The position numbers and the translations under genes are program-made. Under the pieces are notes generated by a model that worked only from the letters and a program-made list of their open reading frames with translations, was not told the origin of the DNA and did no database searches. From a virus, in the IMG/VR virus record IMGVR_UViG_3300030333_003718, positions 1 through 35,223 of that record: a stretch of DNA of 35,223 nt; one strand, given 5' to 3'. Below are positions 1-9,196 of this stretch, one piece after another (positions within the stretch are counted from its first letter, which is position 1; every line of letters begins with the position of its first letter).

Positions 1-957
1 CGGGGCACCTACCATCATTTGTTGGACTGGGTTATTTTCTTCCCACTCAGGGATCTCTCCCATGGTGGCATCCATAACCCCTGTACCTATAGCCCCAAGT
101 TCCATGAGCCAGCCGCCGACAAGGGTGTTTTCTTGATTCTCTAGGGCACCAATGATGGTGTTAACCATAGCATCTGATGCTTGTCGGCTTAGTGCATCAT
201 TACCTGAGCGGCCTGATCTGTTGAGAGACCCCAATGCCATCTTTGCAGCAGCAATTGCGTTGTCTGACATGGGCTGTGGGTTTGCGACCCCGGGGATGGA
301 TGCGTCTCCTGCCCCGGCAATATCGTTAAGGCTTCGCATGAAGTGATTCTGAATGTTGAATGACTTCTGGGGAGCAAACATACCCGTAGCAGCGGCCATT
401 GGGGGGTACGTGAAAGCGGGGGTTTGGACGAATGCATCGTTGATGCCACCCCGATAGTTCATCATCTGTTCATCACTAGAGAACGGGCCAACAGGGTTGG
501 AGACTAGTGATGCAAGGTTACCGATACCCCGGTGGATCGCAAGGACTTCATCGTTGGCTTGCAGACGAGAGAGAGCGGTTTGCATCTCCTCTAGGTTGGA
601 TGCACCATAGATAGACAGATTGTGTCTCTGTCGATTGAGTTCGTGCATCCGGATGAGATGGTTCAGTTTGTATGCCTTCTCATCAAGGTTGTGGCTGGCC
701 CACCATTGCTTCTCGCTAGCCTTCCGAGCGTTGACTGCTTCTTGGAGACGCTGTTGTTGAAGTTGGAAGTCTTGTTGAAACTGAGTGGCTTGCTGTTGGG
801 CAGCCTGCTGTTCCATTTGCAACGCACGCTGCTTAAGGGCAGCGGCTTGGTTGGCCTGCCTTGCATCCTCTCTTCGGCCAGCCTGTGCGACACCCTGCTG
901 GGCGAATTGGCCCATGAGTTGGATGCCTTGAGGCGTGAATGGTGATTGCATTGCCAT
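1..957 (-). CDS. Partial Gln/Ala-rich virion (possible ejection) protein
   Basis: This frame is open for 319 codons from an ATG at 957 to the window edge, so the C-terminus is missing. Residues 1-75 are rich in Gln, Ala and Arg with no Pro after residue 8, which predicts long helix or coiled coil; the rest is mixed and ends with small Gly/Ala-rich hydrophobic stretches. An AAAGGT-type ribosome site lies just before the ATG. It follows the 536-residue Ala/Gln/Met-rich protein by 13 bases and closes the tail gene block, the usual place of internal or ejection proteins in podoviruses. The role is inferred from place and composition only; no family was recognised. Confidence 0.75.
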   Translation of the reverse strand, partial: MAMQSPFTPQGIQLMGQFAQQGVAQAGRREDARQANQAAALKQRALQMEQQAAQQQATQFQQDFQLQQQRLQEAVNARKASEKQWWASHNLDEKAYKLNHLIRMHELNRQRHNLSIYGASNLEEMQTALSRLQANDEVLAIHRGIGNLASLVSNPVGPFSSDEQMMNYRGGINDAFVQTPAFTYPPMAAATGMFAPQKSFNIQNHFMRSLNDIAGAGDASIPGVANPQPMSDNAIAAAKMALGSLNRSGRSGNDALSRQASDAMVNTIIGALENQENTLVGGWLMELGAIGTGVMDATMGEIPEWEENNPVQQMMVGAP

Positions 958-970
958 CTAAAGATTACCT

Positions 971-2581
971 TTACCCGGGGAAGGTTCCTTCTGTCGAAGA
1001 GTAACCGAAGTTCTGCATAAACGCCGCTTCGTAGTTGCTCATGCCAAGGAACATGTCTGCCAAAGAGATGGGGTGTGCTTGGTAACTACTGAAGTAATCC
1101 GCAGCACTGAACATTCCTTGGAACGCTTGGCTGAATGCCCCCATCTGAGCGGACAAAGACTGAGCAAGACCACTGGCGTATGTTTGTCCCCCACTAATAA
1201 GACCCTGCGTTTCAGCATTTGCCGAGGCTTGGAAGATTTCCGATTGAGCCATAACATCCGCTTGGTGGGAAGCCATCACAGCGTTTGCTTGAATCTGTCG
1301 TTGACCATTCATCCAACCTGTAGTGAGATCAGTGAGGTGCATCTGCATGTTCAAAGCGTTGAGGGCCACAGCATTTTGCTGGTTGAGGGCGGTCAGTTCC
1401 CCTTGGAGAGCAGCGAGTTTTCCTTGCTCGCCCTGCATCAGTAGTTCTTGTGCTTGTGTCGCAGCAGCCATGCCCGACTGCATGAACCCAAGACCAGTCT
1501 TTGCCATGTTGGAGGTGTTCAACTGGGCATATGACATCGCACTACCCATCGCACCCATGAGGTTGCCCATGGATTGATTGGCAGCACTAAGAGCCCCAGC
1601 AGCCCCGAGTTGGGTTTGGGCTACACCCTGTGCTACACCGTACGATGCCATCTGGTGGTCGTTGTGTAGTTTGCTGACCATGCCTTGGTATGCAGATGCG
1701 GCTTCCCAATCAGTCTTCTGAAGAAGGGAGGCTTTGACTTGATCGGGGAGGTCGGACCCGTTGATCTGGTGCTTCTTATCCGCAAGTTGACTGTCGAAGC
1801 CTGCCTTCATGGCTTGGGCTTGAGCAGCGGTCTTCAGTTCGAATTGGTTCTGAGCAGCCTTGACTGTTTGAATGGCATCCTCTGCCCAGTCCCCCACTTC
1901 ATTACGCCATTTCTCCGCCTTCTCAAGATTACCGCTGACCCACTCCTCCACTTGGGGCATGAAACTCTCGGCCATCTCGAAGGCTTTTTCACCATAGCCT
2001 TGGAGTACGCCCGACCATTCCTCAAGTTTCGCGGCACCTTCCTCGCCAAGTTGTTGGAATCTCTCACCAGACTCAGCGAATTCACCTGCAAGGGCCCCGT
2101 ACTCCTCACCGAACTTGGTGCGGTAGTCGTCAACCTCGCCACCCATCTGCCCCATCATCTCTTCGAACTTCGAGGTGAAATCCCCGAGTGTGTTCGAGAG
2201 TTGTTCCATCATCTGGGCGTTAGCGTCAGCGATCCCTTCTTGGTAGTCCCCGCCCAACTGGCGAACAGAATCACCAGCCTGATCCCCAAGATTGCGGAGG
2301 AAGCCTAGTTTTCCTTCGTAGTCACTGATACCTCCTTGTGTTGATTCAAGGAAGTCCTCAATACCCTGACCCATCAATCCACCACTAGCACCAAAGCGAC
2401 TCCAACGATCCTGCTCAGAGGCCATGAGGTTGGCCCGGTCAGTTTTGAGAGAGCCCAGCATCATGTCAAACATGGAGGTTCCGGCCCACGGATCAATGTT
2501 ACCGGGAAGTCCGAAACCCTCCCATTGGGGGCCGCTGAAGTCGGTTCCGTATAGGTCTTGGAATTGTTGAGATACGGCCAT
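971..2581 (-). CDS. Helical Gln/Ala/Met-rich virion protein, possible internal/ejection protein
   Basis: A 536-residue protein. Residues about 90-280 are strongly charged and heptad-like (many Glu, Lys, Gln with regular Leu/Phe/Met), consistent with coiled coil. Residues about 300-450 are Ala, Gly, Met and Gln rich and low in charge, as in proteins that line or cross membranes during DNA ejection. No signal peptide and no enzyme motif is seen. The ATG at 2581 lies 8 bases after the stop of the nozzle-like gene, with AGGTT before it. Position beside the tail nozzle and another Gln-rich protein supports an internal virion protein, but a tail-fibre or chaperone role cannot be excluded. Confidence 0.72.
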   Translation of the reverse strand: MAVSQQFQDLYGTDFSGPQWEGFGLPGNIDPWAGTSMFDMMLGSLKTDRANLMASEQDRWSRFGASGGLMGQGIEDFLESTQGGISDYEGKLGFLRNLGDQAGDSVRQLGGDYQEGIADANAQMMEQLSNTLGDFTSKFEEMMGQMGGEVDDYRTKFGEEYGALAGEFAESGERFQQLGEEGAAKLEEWSGVLQGYGEKAFEMAESFMPQVEEWVSGNLEKAEKWRNEVGDWAEDAIQTVKAAQNQFELKTAAQAQAMKAGFDSQLADKKHQINGSDLPDQVKASLLQKTDWEAASAYQGMVSKLHNDHQMASYGVAQGVAQTQLGAAGALSAANQSMGNLMGAMGSAMSYAQLNTSNMAKTGLGFMQSGMAAATQAQELLMQGEQGKLAALQGELTALNQQNAVALNALNMQMHLTDLTTGWMNGQRQIQANAVMASHQADVMAQSEIFQASANAETQGLISGGQTYASGLAQSLSAQMGAFSQAFQGMFSAADYFSSYQAHPISLADMFLGMSNYEAAFMQNFGYSSTEGTFPG

Positions 2582-2589
2582 ACGCTAAC

Positions 2590-5500
2590 CTACGTCGTTG
2601 AAGGGAAATCGCTACGGTAACTAGGTAGAATTTTACCGTTTACAAGCACTGACATCAATCGGAAATCAACATCGGGGACTACCACTTCCACTCCGGGGGA
2701 TAGTGTACCACCGATGACCCCATAGTTACCTGCCAAGTCAGAATCGGTGCCGAAGGACACCCATCGGTCAGACTCACCATCCTTCACAGATTGGACCTTG
2801 GTACCTTCCTGATCGACCACCCAATTCTCTGACTTGGTGGAGCCGATAGAGCCTTCCACCACAGTCCCCTTGAACCGGGAGTATGGGTCATAGGAGGAGT
2901 CGGGAGAGGAAACCTCTACGAAGGAGCAACCCAGAGAGTCAATCTGCTTGGTGCGGTGTAGGTCTTGAGATACCCGTCCAGTGCTTTCACTGGTTACAGG
3001 GAGGGGGTGCCCAATCCACCGGAAATAGACAGGTGACAAGGCCAAGATTGATCCGTCTGGGATGTTGGAGAAGATGCTATCCCCGAAGTAGAATTTGTCT
3101 CCACCCGCATCATTCTCGACCCCGATAACCTTGCTCTTTTTGCCGATAAACGAGGAATCTGAGGATTCGAGGCAATAGATGTAGGAACCAATCCACGGGT
3201 TACCCACAACATCTCCAGCATCAGTGGTGAAGGTAATGTCGATATTCGTGCTGGCAACCTGAACCCCGGAGGTCCACGGTTCCTCTACCACAAGGCTGTC
3301 TATGGTGGTGAGGAGTGTATCTCCGTGGCCATCCTGCATGGTGAGACGAGGGTTGGAGCCCCCGTCCGCCGTTCGCTTCTCCCGCTTGTAGTCAAGGATG
3401 AAGACCCGGGGGACTCCCGTTGCAGCGTTGGTACTAGAGAGTGGGGGATTCTGAAGGAACATAGCGCGCTCAACGAGGGCGGTCTTGAGGTCTGCCTCGG
3501 AGAGGTCGCCCTTGTCTTTACTCGCGGCTTCAGGCCACACACCCGTTCGGGTTTCTTTGAAGGTAGCGTCTTTGATCGTGGTGGTTCTGGAGGAGTTGAA
3601 CCACAGGACTTGGATCTCTTCGTTGTCCGGTGAGAGCAGGAACATGGCCGAAGAACCGGGGTCGTAAGAAAGGGAGCAGTTGGAAAGGACCGAAGCCCAG
3701 TCATCTGTGATGACCTTGTCGAAGGCCCGGACATCGTCGAGACGGCCTTGGGTACTTACCGTCTTTACGCCCCGCGTGGTAAGGAAGTAGATGAATGAAC
3801 CAATGGCCGCGACAGTTCTGCCGCTGATGGTCCCGAAGCCTTCGTGCATTTCCACGATCCGCATGAATGCGGAGCCTCCCCCGCCTTCCTTCTGGATGAA
3901 GTACATGCGGTCTCGGGAGAACCCGATCAACTTACCCGACACCGTAGCCATTGCGATGATTTCGTTGGTTGGCGTGTCGGGAATAAAGAAGTTCTCTACG
4001 GGGAACATCTCGGGTGAATAGTTGGTGAGGGAGGACCACCGGAGTTCACCCAGTCCTCGCTTGATCTCGTTAACTACGTCCTCTGTCGAGATGGGGGCAG
4101 GAGAGTTAGTGATATTTGAAACGAAGAGGGTGTTGTTGTAGAACTCCAACTCACCCCCATAGGGGACCTCCTCATCGTAGATCGGAGTCTGCCCATCGAA
4201 GGTGGGCTTGTACAGAAGGGCTTCGTCGGTAAGAGCGAAGGTGTAGAAGGACTGGTCCCGCACATCATTACCGTGGCCAACTCCCGAGTCGTCGTTGTCA
4301 TCCGTGAACAACTGGTGGTCCTTCAGATTAACGATGGCTTCGAGAGACAGAATGCTAGCCACCTGCGTCCCACCTGTGGTCTCTTGGGCAAGGGTGCGGT
4401 ACACATACATCCTGTCGAACTCACGAGGATCGTATGTTACGTCGATGGAGATATAGTGGGTTGGTACCTCCCGAGGGGCTTCCGATGTTTCTATAAACGT
4501 GTCGGGGATAGTGAACCGGCAAATATCAGAGAGACTACTTTGTCGGCCCGTGGTGGAGTCGTACAACATATACGCGACCCCATAGGTGTAAGGACCAAAC
4601 TTCTGGGCATTAGCGAGAATGTTCTCACCATTGGAAGTCCCGGGGACACCTGCCCCTGAAGATCCGATGTCCACGGGGTTATCGACTGACCACTCAGTTG
4701 TCATGCTCTCCATCTCTTGGAGATCTATGAGTAGTGGATTCACATTGAACTGGACAGTTCGATATGCGTAGTCATTTCGTTCCACAATATTTCCGCAGAT
4801 AGCACGAACAGTCCACTCGTACGTATAAGTTCCTGCACCCCAATTGTCATTGCTAAACGAATCTGTGATATTTGCAACAACTCGGTAGTAGTGAGTAGAG
4901 CCAGCATCGTTGACGGGGCCAAGATCCTCAACCACCACATCCAAGTTGTACTTGGCCCCCTTCTCAGGAGTGGGAGGAGCCGCAGGTGCAGTAGTTGTAC
5001 TACCGAAACTACTAGCGTAGACAAAGGGGACTTCACCCTCATCACCTGCAACAGCATTCACAACATGGACTTTGGACCCGTCAACGTAGACTCTCATCTT
5101 CGCAGTGCCGTGGCCGTTAGAACTTTCGACGATCTGTTTGAAGTTTGCTGCGGTATTTGCCGAAGTAGTAGAAGCCTCAAACTCTTTAAGTTCCGGGTTT
5201 GCTGTGTAATCGTTTTTGATCTTGTAGGTTATGCCGGTCCCGTCTTTGGAGGTCACTTTAACCGTTCCCCCATTGACACTGTTAAACGCAGAGGAATCAA
5301 ACTCAAACTCTGCGTAGGCACCACCGCCCCCCGTAAAGGCCATGGGGAGGAGGTCGGTCGAGAGAAGGCAGTTGTCGAAGTTCGCGGCGGTTGTGATCTG
5401 AGTCTGTCCGTCAGGTCCCCCCACTCCTTGGGTGATGGTGATCGTAGGTTCGGAAACCGCGACTGAGGACTTGCCGCCGGTGAAGACCACGGGGAAGGTG

Positions 5501-8226
5501 CTGGGAGGAGTGTAGCCAGTTGCGTCGGAGTCGGAACTCAGTTCGGAGACGCTGCTGGTTTCGGAAGTGTTGTAGGTCCCTGAGTCACTGGTGGTTTCAG
5601 ACCCACCACTGCTGGAGGTTTCGGAGTGCGAGGACCAGAAGTTTGAATCGTCCGAGGTCTCCGAGCCCGATGATGAACTGCCCGAGGGATGAGAGGTTTC
5701 CGATCCGGAGGAACTAGTTGTCTCTGACCCCGATTCACTGGAGGTGATGGACGAGTCAAGGGGGTTGGAAACCGAAGACGTTTCGGAACCCGAGGTAGTG
5801 CTGTCTGAAGTTTCAGTGGAACTCTCCGAAGTCTCAGAGGCACCGCCGCCCGTGAACTTGCGGGCAACGTTGCCCACAACAATCTTGCTCCAGAAGTAGT
5901 CACTGATACCCTTGTTGCCCGAGGAACCCCCGAGGAGTTGGGTGAGGGTAACTTGACCACTTCCATTGTCAACTGCGGTGATTTTGCCATTGTGACCGTT
6001 GGCCCCATTGACGAGTGACACAAAGTTTGCAGCGGCTACGGTATTGGCGGCTCCCGCCTCAAACTCGTGGTCTGTGGCTACTGCGGTGTAGTCAGTCTTA
6101 ATCGTGTACTGGATCTCAGTGTTGTCGGTGGACCGGATCTTGATCCAAGCACCGTTGACGCTGTTCCACGTGGTTGGGTCGAAGGTGAAGGTGAGAGATG
6201 CTGTGGTGACATCGACAAGACTTGTGAAGTTGCCCCCTGTCTCAATCATTCGGTTACCGGCGAGACCCGCAGTTGCTTGGGTTAGGGTCAAAGTGCCCGC
6301 AACTGCGGAGGCTGTAATGGTGCCATTGTGGCCATCAGAACTGTTAATGAGGATTGCAAGATTGGCGGCTGCAACTGTTGCGCTTGCTCCAAGATTGAAC
6401 TCCTGATTTGCAGCCACAGCGGAGTAGTCATTCTTGGCGGTATATGTGATCCCGGTACCAGCGGCATCTGTGAGTTTGATGGTTGCGTTGTTGACATCGT
6501 CGTATTCGGTGTTACCGAACTTGATGACAGCGGAGGCTGCGACCGCAGCGGCGGCTGATTGGCCGGGGTTGACCTTTACCTTGAACTTGCCTTCGTGTCG
6601 ATCTTCGACAATGGTTTTGAAGTTCTCTGCAAACTCTTGGGGTGTGCTGCCAGCATTGAACTCGTTGTTGGCGGCTACTGCGGACCCGTCATTCTTGACG
6701 GTGTACGTGATGGTTGTACCGTCGGTAGATTTCAGAAGGACCGTACCGTTGTTGACACTATTGAAGTTCGTCGTGTGGACCCGGGTGGAGGCTTCCGCGA
6801 AGGGGGCTTCGCGGAGTGTGTAGTAAGTGCCCCCGTCTGCGGAGGTGTTGGACTCAATGTAACTCTCGTAGTGACCCCCCTTGAGGACACGGTTTGCACC
6901 TTTTACGATTGGGGTGAAGGTTGTCCCATGAGAAAAAGGCCCCTTCTTCATCCCCAAATCAAAAACGATTTTGTCATCGTCAACAAGACTTCTATCTACG
7001 TAGAAGTACCCATGGATGGTACAAGTTTGGTCAATCACTTGGTCTACAGGAACTGTATCGGGATCCACAATCCACGATACATTGTTGACGTTATCTCCTC
7101 CCGGGTGTCTTCTGAACCCCGGAGTTGACCCGATGAATTGGATTGCGTCACTCAAGTCTACTGTTGTACGACTGGATGCTTCGTTATCGAATGTTACAAC
7201 ATCTGTTGTGTTGTGCATCGAAATCGTTTGATCGTTACTGAGTCGATAGTAAGAGGAGTCTTCTCCAATATCCAAACAGTCAAAGTCTGGCCTTACTTTA
7301 AGGATTTCCGCAATGACCTCATCATCACTTTTGCTGTAGACGGAATATCCCGCAAAAGTATTTGAGGGCAAGAAGTTATTGGTGCTTCCAAACTGGAACC
7401 AAATCTCAGGAGGCATCGACTCGTGAAGGAGTATGCTTGCCTTCCCCGGAACATTGGGAACCCCCCCTTGCCAATTTCTTATCCCGTCCATAGAGGATTG
7501 TCCTCGGAACCAATATTCGGTCTCCACAATCTCTGCAAAGTCCGTGTGGGTCCCAGTAGGAGAACCTGTGTTTCCTACATGATCCTCTCGAAGCAAGAGA
7601 GGCTGCGAGTCGAGATGGGGTTGCTTGCCCGGGCCGGGGGTGGTTTCGATGATGAGTTGGAAGTCCTTGGCACAGTCGGGGCCTTCAGAGGTCTCGTCGA
7701 GAGAGTCTGAAGAAATCTCCCCTTGTTCCGGATCCTTCTTGTCGATGTAGAAGAGAGTGGTGGCTTGGCCCCGGATACCAACAAAGACCATGCGGCCCGT
7801 GGTAACAACAGACATTGCTTCTGTTGTGGATACGCTTGAGCGGATGCTTTCACCCTTCTGCCACGTACCACATTCCTCGATGTAGTAGTCAAGGAAGATG
7901 TCAGCGACAGTTGGGGACCCCGGACGGATGGCTCGGTAAACGAAACCATAGGCGTAGGTTTCGTGTTCGATCTTGAAGTTTACTGGGTAAAAGTCTACGA
8001 GTTCTGAAGACGCATCGTGGTTGGAGTCTGATTGGAACCCGTCGAAATCATGGATCTGCCGGAATCCGGAAAGAGGACGCACGCCGCCCTGCACGAGCCC
8101 ATCAATCCCCGCCAACTCACCCGCATAGGGAGCACGCACCGCCGACAGAGGAACATTCTTCGCTTGACTGGTTTCGGTCAGCGAGTAGGGCCAGTTCATC
8201 TCGATTTGTCGGCCAAGGTTACCCAT
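2590..8226 (-). CDS. Giant tail protein, nozzle/stabilisation-like C-terminus, with repeats and Ser/Thr/Glu linker
   Basis: An 1878-residue protein. Residues 1-480 open with PYAGELAGIDGL and lack a clear family. About 485-780 holds three copies of an ~85-residue module (N-S/D-V-N, then GT-I-Y-x-x-KND, then EF, then GH-G). About 792-904 is a linker made almost only of Ser, Thr, Glu, Gly and Asp. About 975-1060 is a fourth module, followed by an Ig-like stretch. About 1190-1878 looks like the beta-propeller type nozzle or DNA-stabilisation proteins of podoviruses (motifs NNTLFVSN, GKLIGFSRDRMYFIQ, IGSFIYFLTTRGVKTVS). I chose the ATG at 8226, which overlaps the upstream stop by 8 bases; an in-frame GTG at 8250 has no better ribosome site. 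Function is inferred. Confidence 0.82.
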   Translation of the reverse strand: MGNLGRQIEMNWPYSLTETSQAKNVPLSAVRAPYAGELAGIDGLVQGGVRPLSGFRQIHDFDGFQSDSNHDASSELVDFYPVNFKIEHETYAYGFVYRAIRPGSPTVADIFLDYYIEECGTWQKGESIRSSVSTTEAMSVVTTGRMVFVGIRGQATTLFYIDKKDPEQGEISSDSLDETSEGPDCAKDFQLIIETTPGPGKQPHLDSQPLLLREDHVGNTGSPTGTHTDFAEIVETEYWFRGQSSMDGIRNWQGGVPNVPGKASILLHESMPPEIWFQFGSTNNFLPSNTFAGYSVYSKSDDEVIAEILKVRPDFDCLDIGEDSSYYRLSNDQTISMHNTTDVVTFDNEASSRTTVDLSDAIQFIGSTPGFRRHPGGDNVNNVSWIVDPDTVPVDQVIDQTCTIHGYFYVDRSLVDDDKIVFDLGMKKGPFSHGTTFTPIVKGANRVLKGGHYESYIESNTSADGGTYYTLREAPFAEASTRVHTTNFNSVNNGTVLLKSTDGTTITYTVKNDGSAVAANNEFNAGSTPQEFAENFKTIVEDRHEGKFKVKVNPGQSAAAAVAASAVIKFGNTEYDDVNNATIKLTDAAGTGITYTAKNDYSAVAANQEFNLGASATVAAANLAILINSSDGHNGTITASAVAGTLTLTQATAGLAGNRMIETGGNFTSLVDVTTASLTFTFDPTTWNSVNGAWIKIRSTDNTEIQYTIKTDYTAVATDHEFEAGAANTVAAANFVSLVNGANGHNGKITAVDNGSGQVTLTQLLGGSSGNKGISDYFWSKIVVGNVARKFTGGGASETSESSTETSDSTTSGSETSSVSNPLDSSITSSESGSETTSSSGSETSHPSGSSSSGSETSDDSNFWSSHSETSSSGGSETTSDSGTYNTSETSSVSELSSDSDATGYTPPSTFPVVFTGGKSSVAVSEPTITITQGVGGPDGQTQITTAANFDNCLLSTDLLPMAFTGGGGAYAEFEFDSSAFNSVNGGTVKVTSKDGTGITYKIKNDYTANPELKEFEASTTSANTAANFKQIVESSNGHGTAKMRVYVDGSKVHVVNAVAGDEGEVPFVYASSFGSTTTAPAAPPTPEKGAKYNLDVVVEDLGPVNDAGSTHYYRVVANITDSFSNDNWGAGTYTYEWTVRAICGNIVERNDYAYRTVQFNVNPLLIDLQEMESMTTEWSVDNPVDIGSSGAGVPGTSNGENILANAQKFGPYTYGVAYMLYDSTTGRQSSLSDICRFTIPDTFIETSEAPREVPTHYISIDVTYDPREFDRMYVYRTLAQETTGGTQVASILSLEAIVNLKDHQLFTDDNDDSGVGHGNDVRDQSFYTFALTDEALLYKPTFDGQTPIYDEEVPYGGELEFYNNTLFVSNITNSPAPISTEDVVNEIKRGLGELRWSSLTNYSPEMFPVENFFIPDTPTNEIIAMATVSGKLIGFSRDRMYFIQKEGGGGSAFMRIVEMHEGFGTISGRTVAAIGSFIYFLTTRGVKTVSTQGRLDDVRAFDKVITDDWASVLSNCSLSYDPGSSAMFLLSPDNEEIQVLWFNSSRTTTIKDATFKETRTGVWPEAASKDKGDLSEADLKTALVERAMFLQNPPLSSTNAATGVPRVFILDYKREKRTADGGSNPRLTMQDGHGDTLLTTIDSLVVEEPWTSGVQVASTNIDITFTTDAGDVVGNPWIGSYIYCLESSDSSFIGKKSKVIGVENDAGGDKFYFGDSIFSNIPDGSILALSPVYFRWIGHPLPVTSESTGRVSQDLHRTKQIDSLGCSFVEVSSPDSSYDPYSRFKGTVVEGSIGSTKSENWVVDQEGTKVQSVKDGESDRWVSFGTDSDLAGNYGVIGGTLSPGVEVVVPDVDFRLMSVLVNGKILPSYRSDFPSTT
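3439..3448 (+). repeat. GAGTGGGGGA dispersed motif
   Basis: Antisense inside the nozzle-like gene, read there as Pro-Pro-Leu codons. Confidence 0.8.
5050..5300 (-). repeat. Fourth copy of the ~85-residue module
   Basis: The segment starting AFNSVNGGTVKV and continuing GITYKIKNDYTA matches copies 1-3 in motif order and spacing, but lies after the Ser/Thr/Glu linker. Confidence 0.75.
5515..5850 (-). repeat. Ser/Thr/Glu low-complexity linker with SETS-type units
   Basis: About 110 residues in which Ser, Thr, Glu, Gly and Asp make up nearly everything, built from irregular SETS, GSETS and SSGSET units. It splits module copy 3 from copy 4. Codons for Ser vary (TCC, TCA, TCG, AGT and others), so the protein sequence rather than the DNA is what has been kept. 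Confidence 0.85.
5890..6770 (-). repeat. Three tandem ~85-residue protein modules (copies 1-3)
   Basis: Copies at about 6560-6770, 6240-6520 and 5890-6175 each start with Phe/Tyr/Trp-Asn/Asp-x-Val-Asn and a beta hairpin, continue with GT-x-I-x-Y-T-x-K-x-D, Ala-x-x-x-EF and Ala-Asn-Phe/Leu, and end after a GH-G segment. The copies have diverged but keep spacing, so they arose by old duplication and probably form a string of beta-rich domains in the tail. Confidence 0.8.
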
Positions 8227-9196
8227 TCTTCTTCGCCTTAGTTCCCCCACTCTTAGGTTCGTTTTCGTACCACCCGAGGGTGTCGTAGTCCTTCTTCTTG
8301 TATTCCGACTCGTAGTGGATAGCGTCTTCGAGATCCTTGTGGGGGAAGACCTCTAGGGCACTATTTGGATTGCAATTATACACGGAGAGACCGTGTCCTT
8401 CAAAGTGTCCTTTCATGGCTTCGAACCTCTTTCCAAGGGCGTAGTAGGTCCGGTTGTTGCCCCTAATGGAGCCCTTGCTACGGTGCTGAGCGAAGGCGTA
8501 TCGCTTGGTGCGGCTCATATGGAAGTCGCAGCCCAAGAGGTAGATGTTGCGGATCCCGAGGACGTAGAGGATCTTGATCGCCGCTAGCATCACAGAACGG
8601 CAACTGTTGATCCCAAGAGAACAGGGCTTCTTGGCCGCTTGGCCCCAGTTGATGGAGGTCTCTGTCAAGTAAGTTTGGTGGTTGAACTGGGCGTTGCGGT
8701 GGAAGAGGAAGGTGTTTGGGGTATCACCAGCACGCATGTTGGTTGGGACCCAATCCTCAGGACCAGCCTTCCACCGGAGGGTTTTGTTCTTCAACTTGTG
8801 GGGAATGAACTTCATCACTTGGGGGTTCATCCAACCCGAGTAGAGGAACTTCTCCGGAGGGTCCACGCAGGTCCAGAGGTCTGGAGTGAAGACACTCCAA
8901 CTGTTATTGACCCCCATAGTGAGGGCACCACATTCAGCCAAAGGGTCAAGGTTCACACTTGCGAGAGACGGCCCACTCAAAAGGAGGAATGCACCCGTTC
9001 GACGGGGGCTCCAGAAGTGATTGATAAGGTTCATCGGCTCCATCAATCGGTTCACGAAGACCGGCTTCTTTGTGGGGTCGTGGGGGATTGCCTTGTTGGT
9101 GATGTTTCCGTAGTTAGTCCTCGCAGCCTCAAGGAGAGCCTTGGGGTCTTGGAGGGCCATGGCAGATACGTTGATCTTGTCGAAGTCGATAGCCAT
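8219..9196 (-). CDS. Putative glycosyltransferase, DUF115/Maf-like or GT42-like Rossmann enzyme
   Basis: A 325-residue protein. The core has a Rossmann-type opening LLLSGPSLASV (about 71-81), a strand-turn ending TMGVNNSW (93-100) and a second strand GIRNIYLLGCDFHM (214-227). GPSL followed by GVNN and then a hydrophobic strand ending G-x-D is the pattern of the DUF115 (MptE-like) group, which includes Maf flagellin glycosyltransferases, and of GT42 sialyltransferases such as CstII. The sugar donor and acceptor cannot be read from sequence. It is coupled by TGATG to the Ser-rich protein upstream and overlaps the Ser/Thr-rich nozzle-like gene downstream, so these may be its substrates. The C-terminus is Lys-rich. 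Alternatives are a pterin-type kinase or a host-surface modifying enzyme. Confidence 0.72.
   Translation of the reverse strand: MAIDFDKINVSAMALQDPKALLEAARTNYGNITNKAIPHDPTKKPVFVNRLMEPMNLINHFWSPRRTGAFLLLSGPSLASVNLDPLAECGALTMGVNNSWSVFTPDLWTCVDPPEKFLYSGWMNPQVMKFIPHKLKNKTLRWKAGPEDWVPTNMRAGDTPNTFLFHRNAQFNHQTYLTETSINWGQAAKKPCSLGINSCRSVMLAAIKILYVLGIRNIYLLGCDFHMSRTKRYAFAQHRSKGSIRGNNRTYYALGKRFEAMKGHFEGHGLSVYNCNPNSALEVFPHKDLEDAIHYESEYKKKDYDTLGWYENEPKSGGTKAKKNG
8243..8252 (-). repeat. GAGTGGGGGA dispersed motif
   Basis: Sense strand, in Ser-Gly-Gly codons near the end of the putative glycosyltransferase gene and 16 bases before the nozzle-like ATG. Confidence 0.8.

Noticed and set aside
5515-5850. CRISPR-like array suggested by recurring SETS codons
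   Set aside because: The units are irregular, in one open frame and without equal spacers; this is a low-complexity protein linker.
8227-8250. GTG start for the giant nozzle-like gene
   Set aside because: The GTG lies in the 10-mer GAGTGGGGGA and has no ribosome site; ATG at 8226 overlaps the previous stop by 8 bases, as is usual here.
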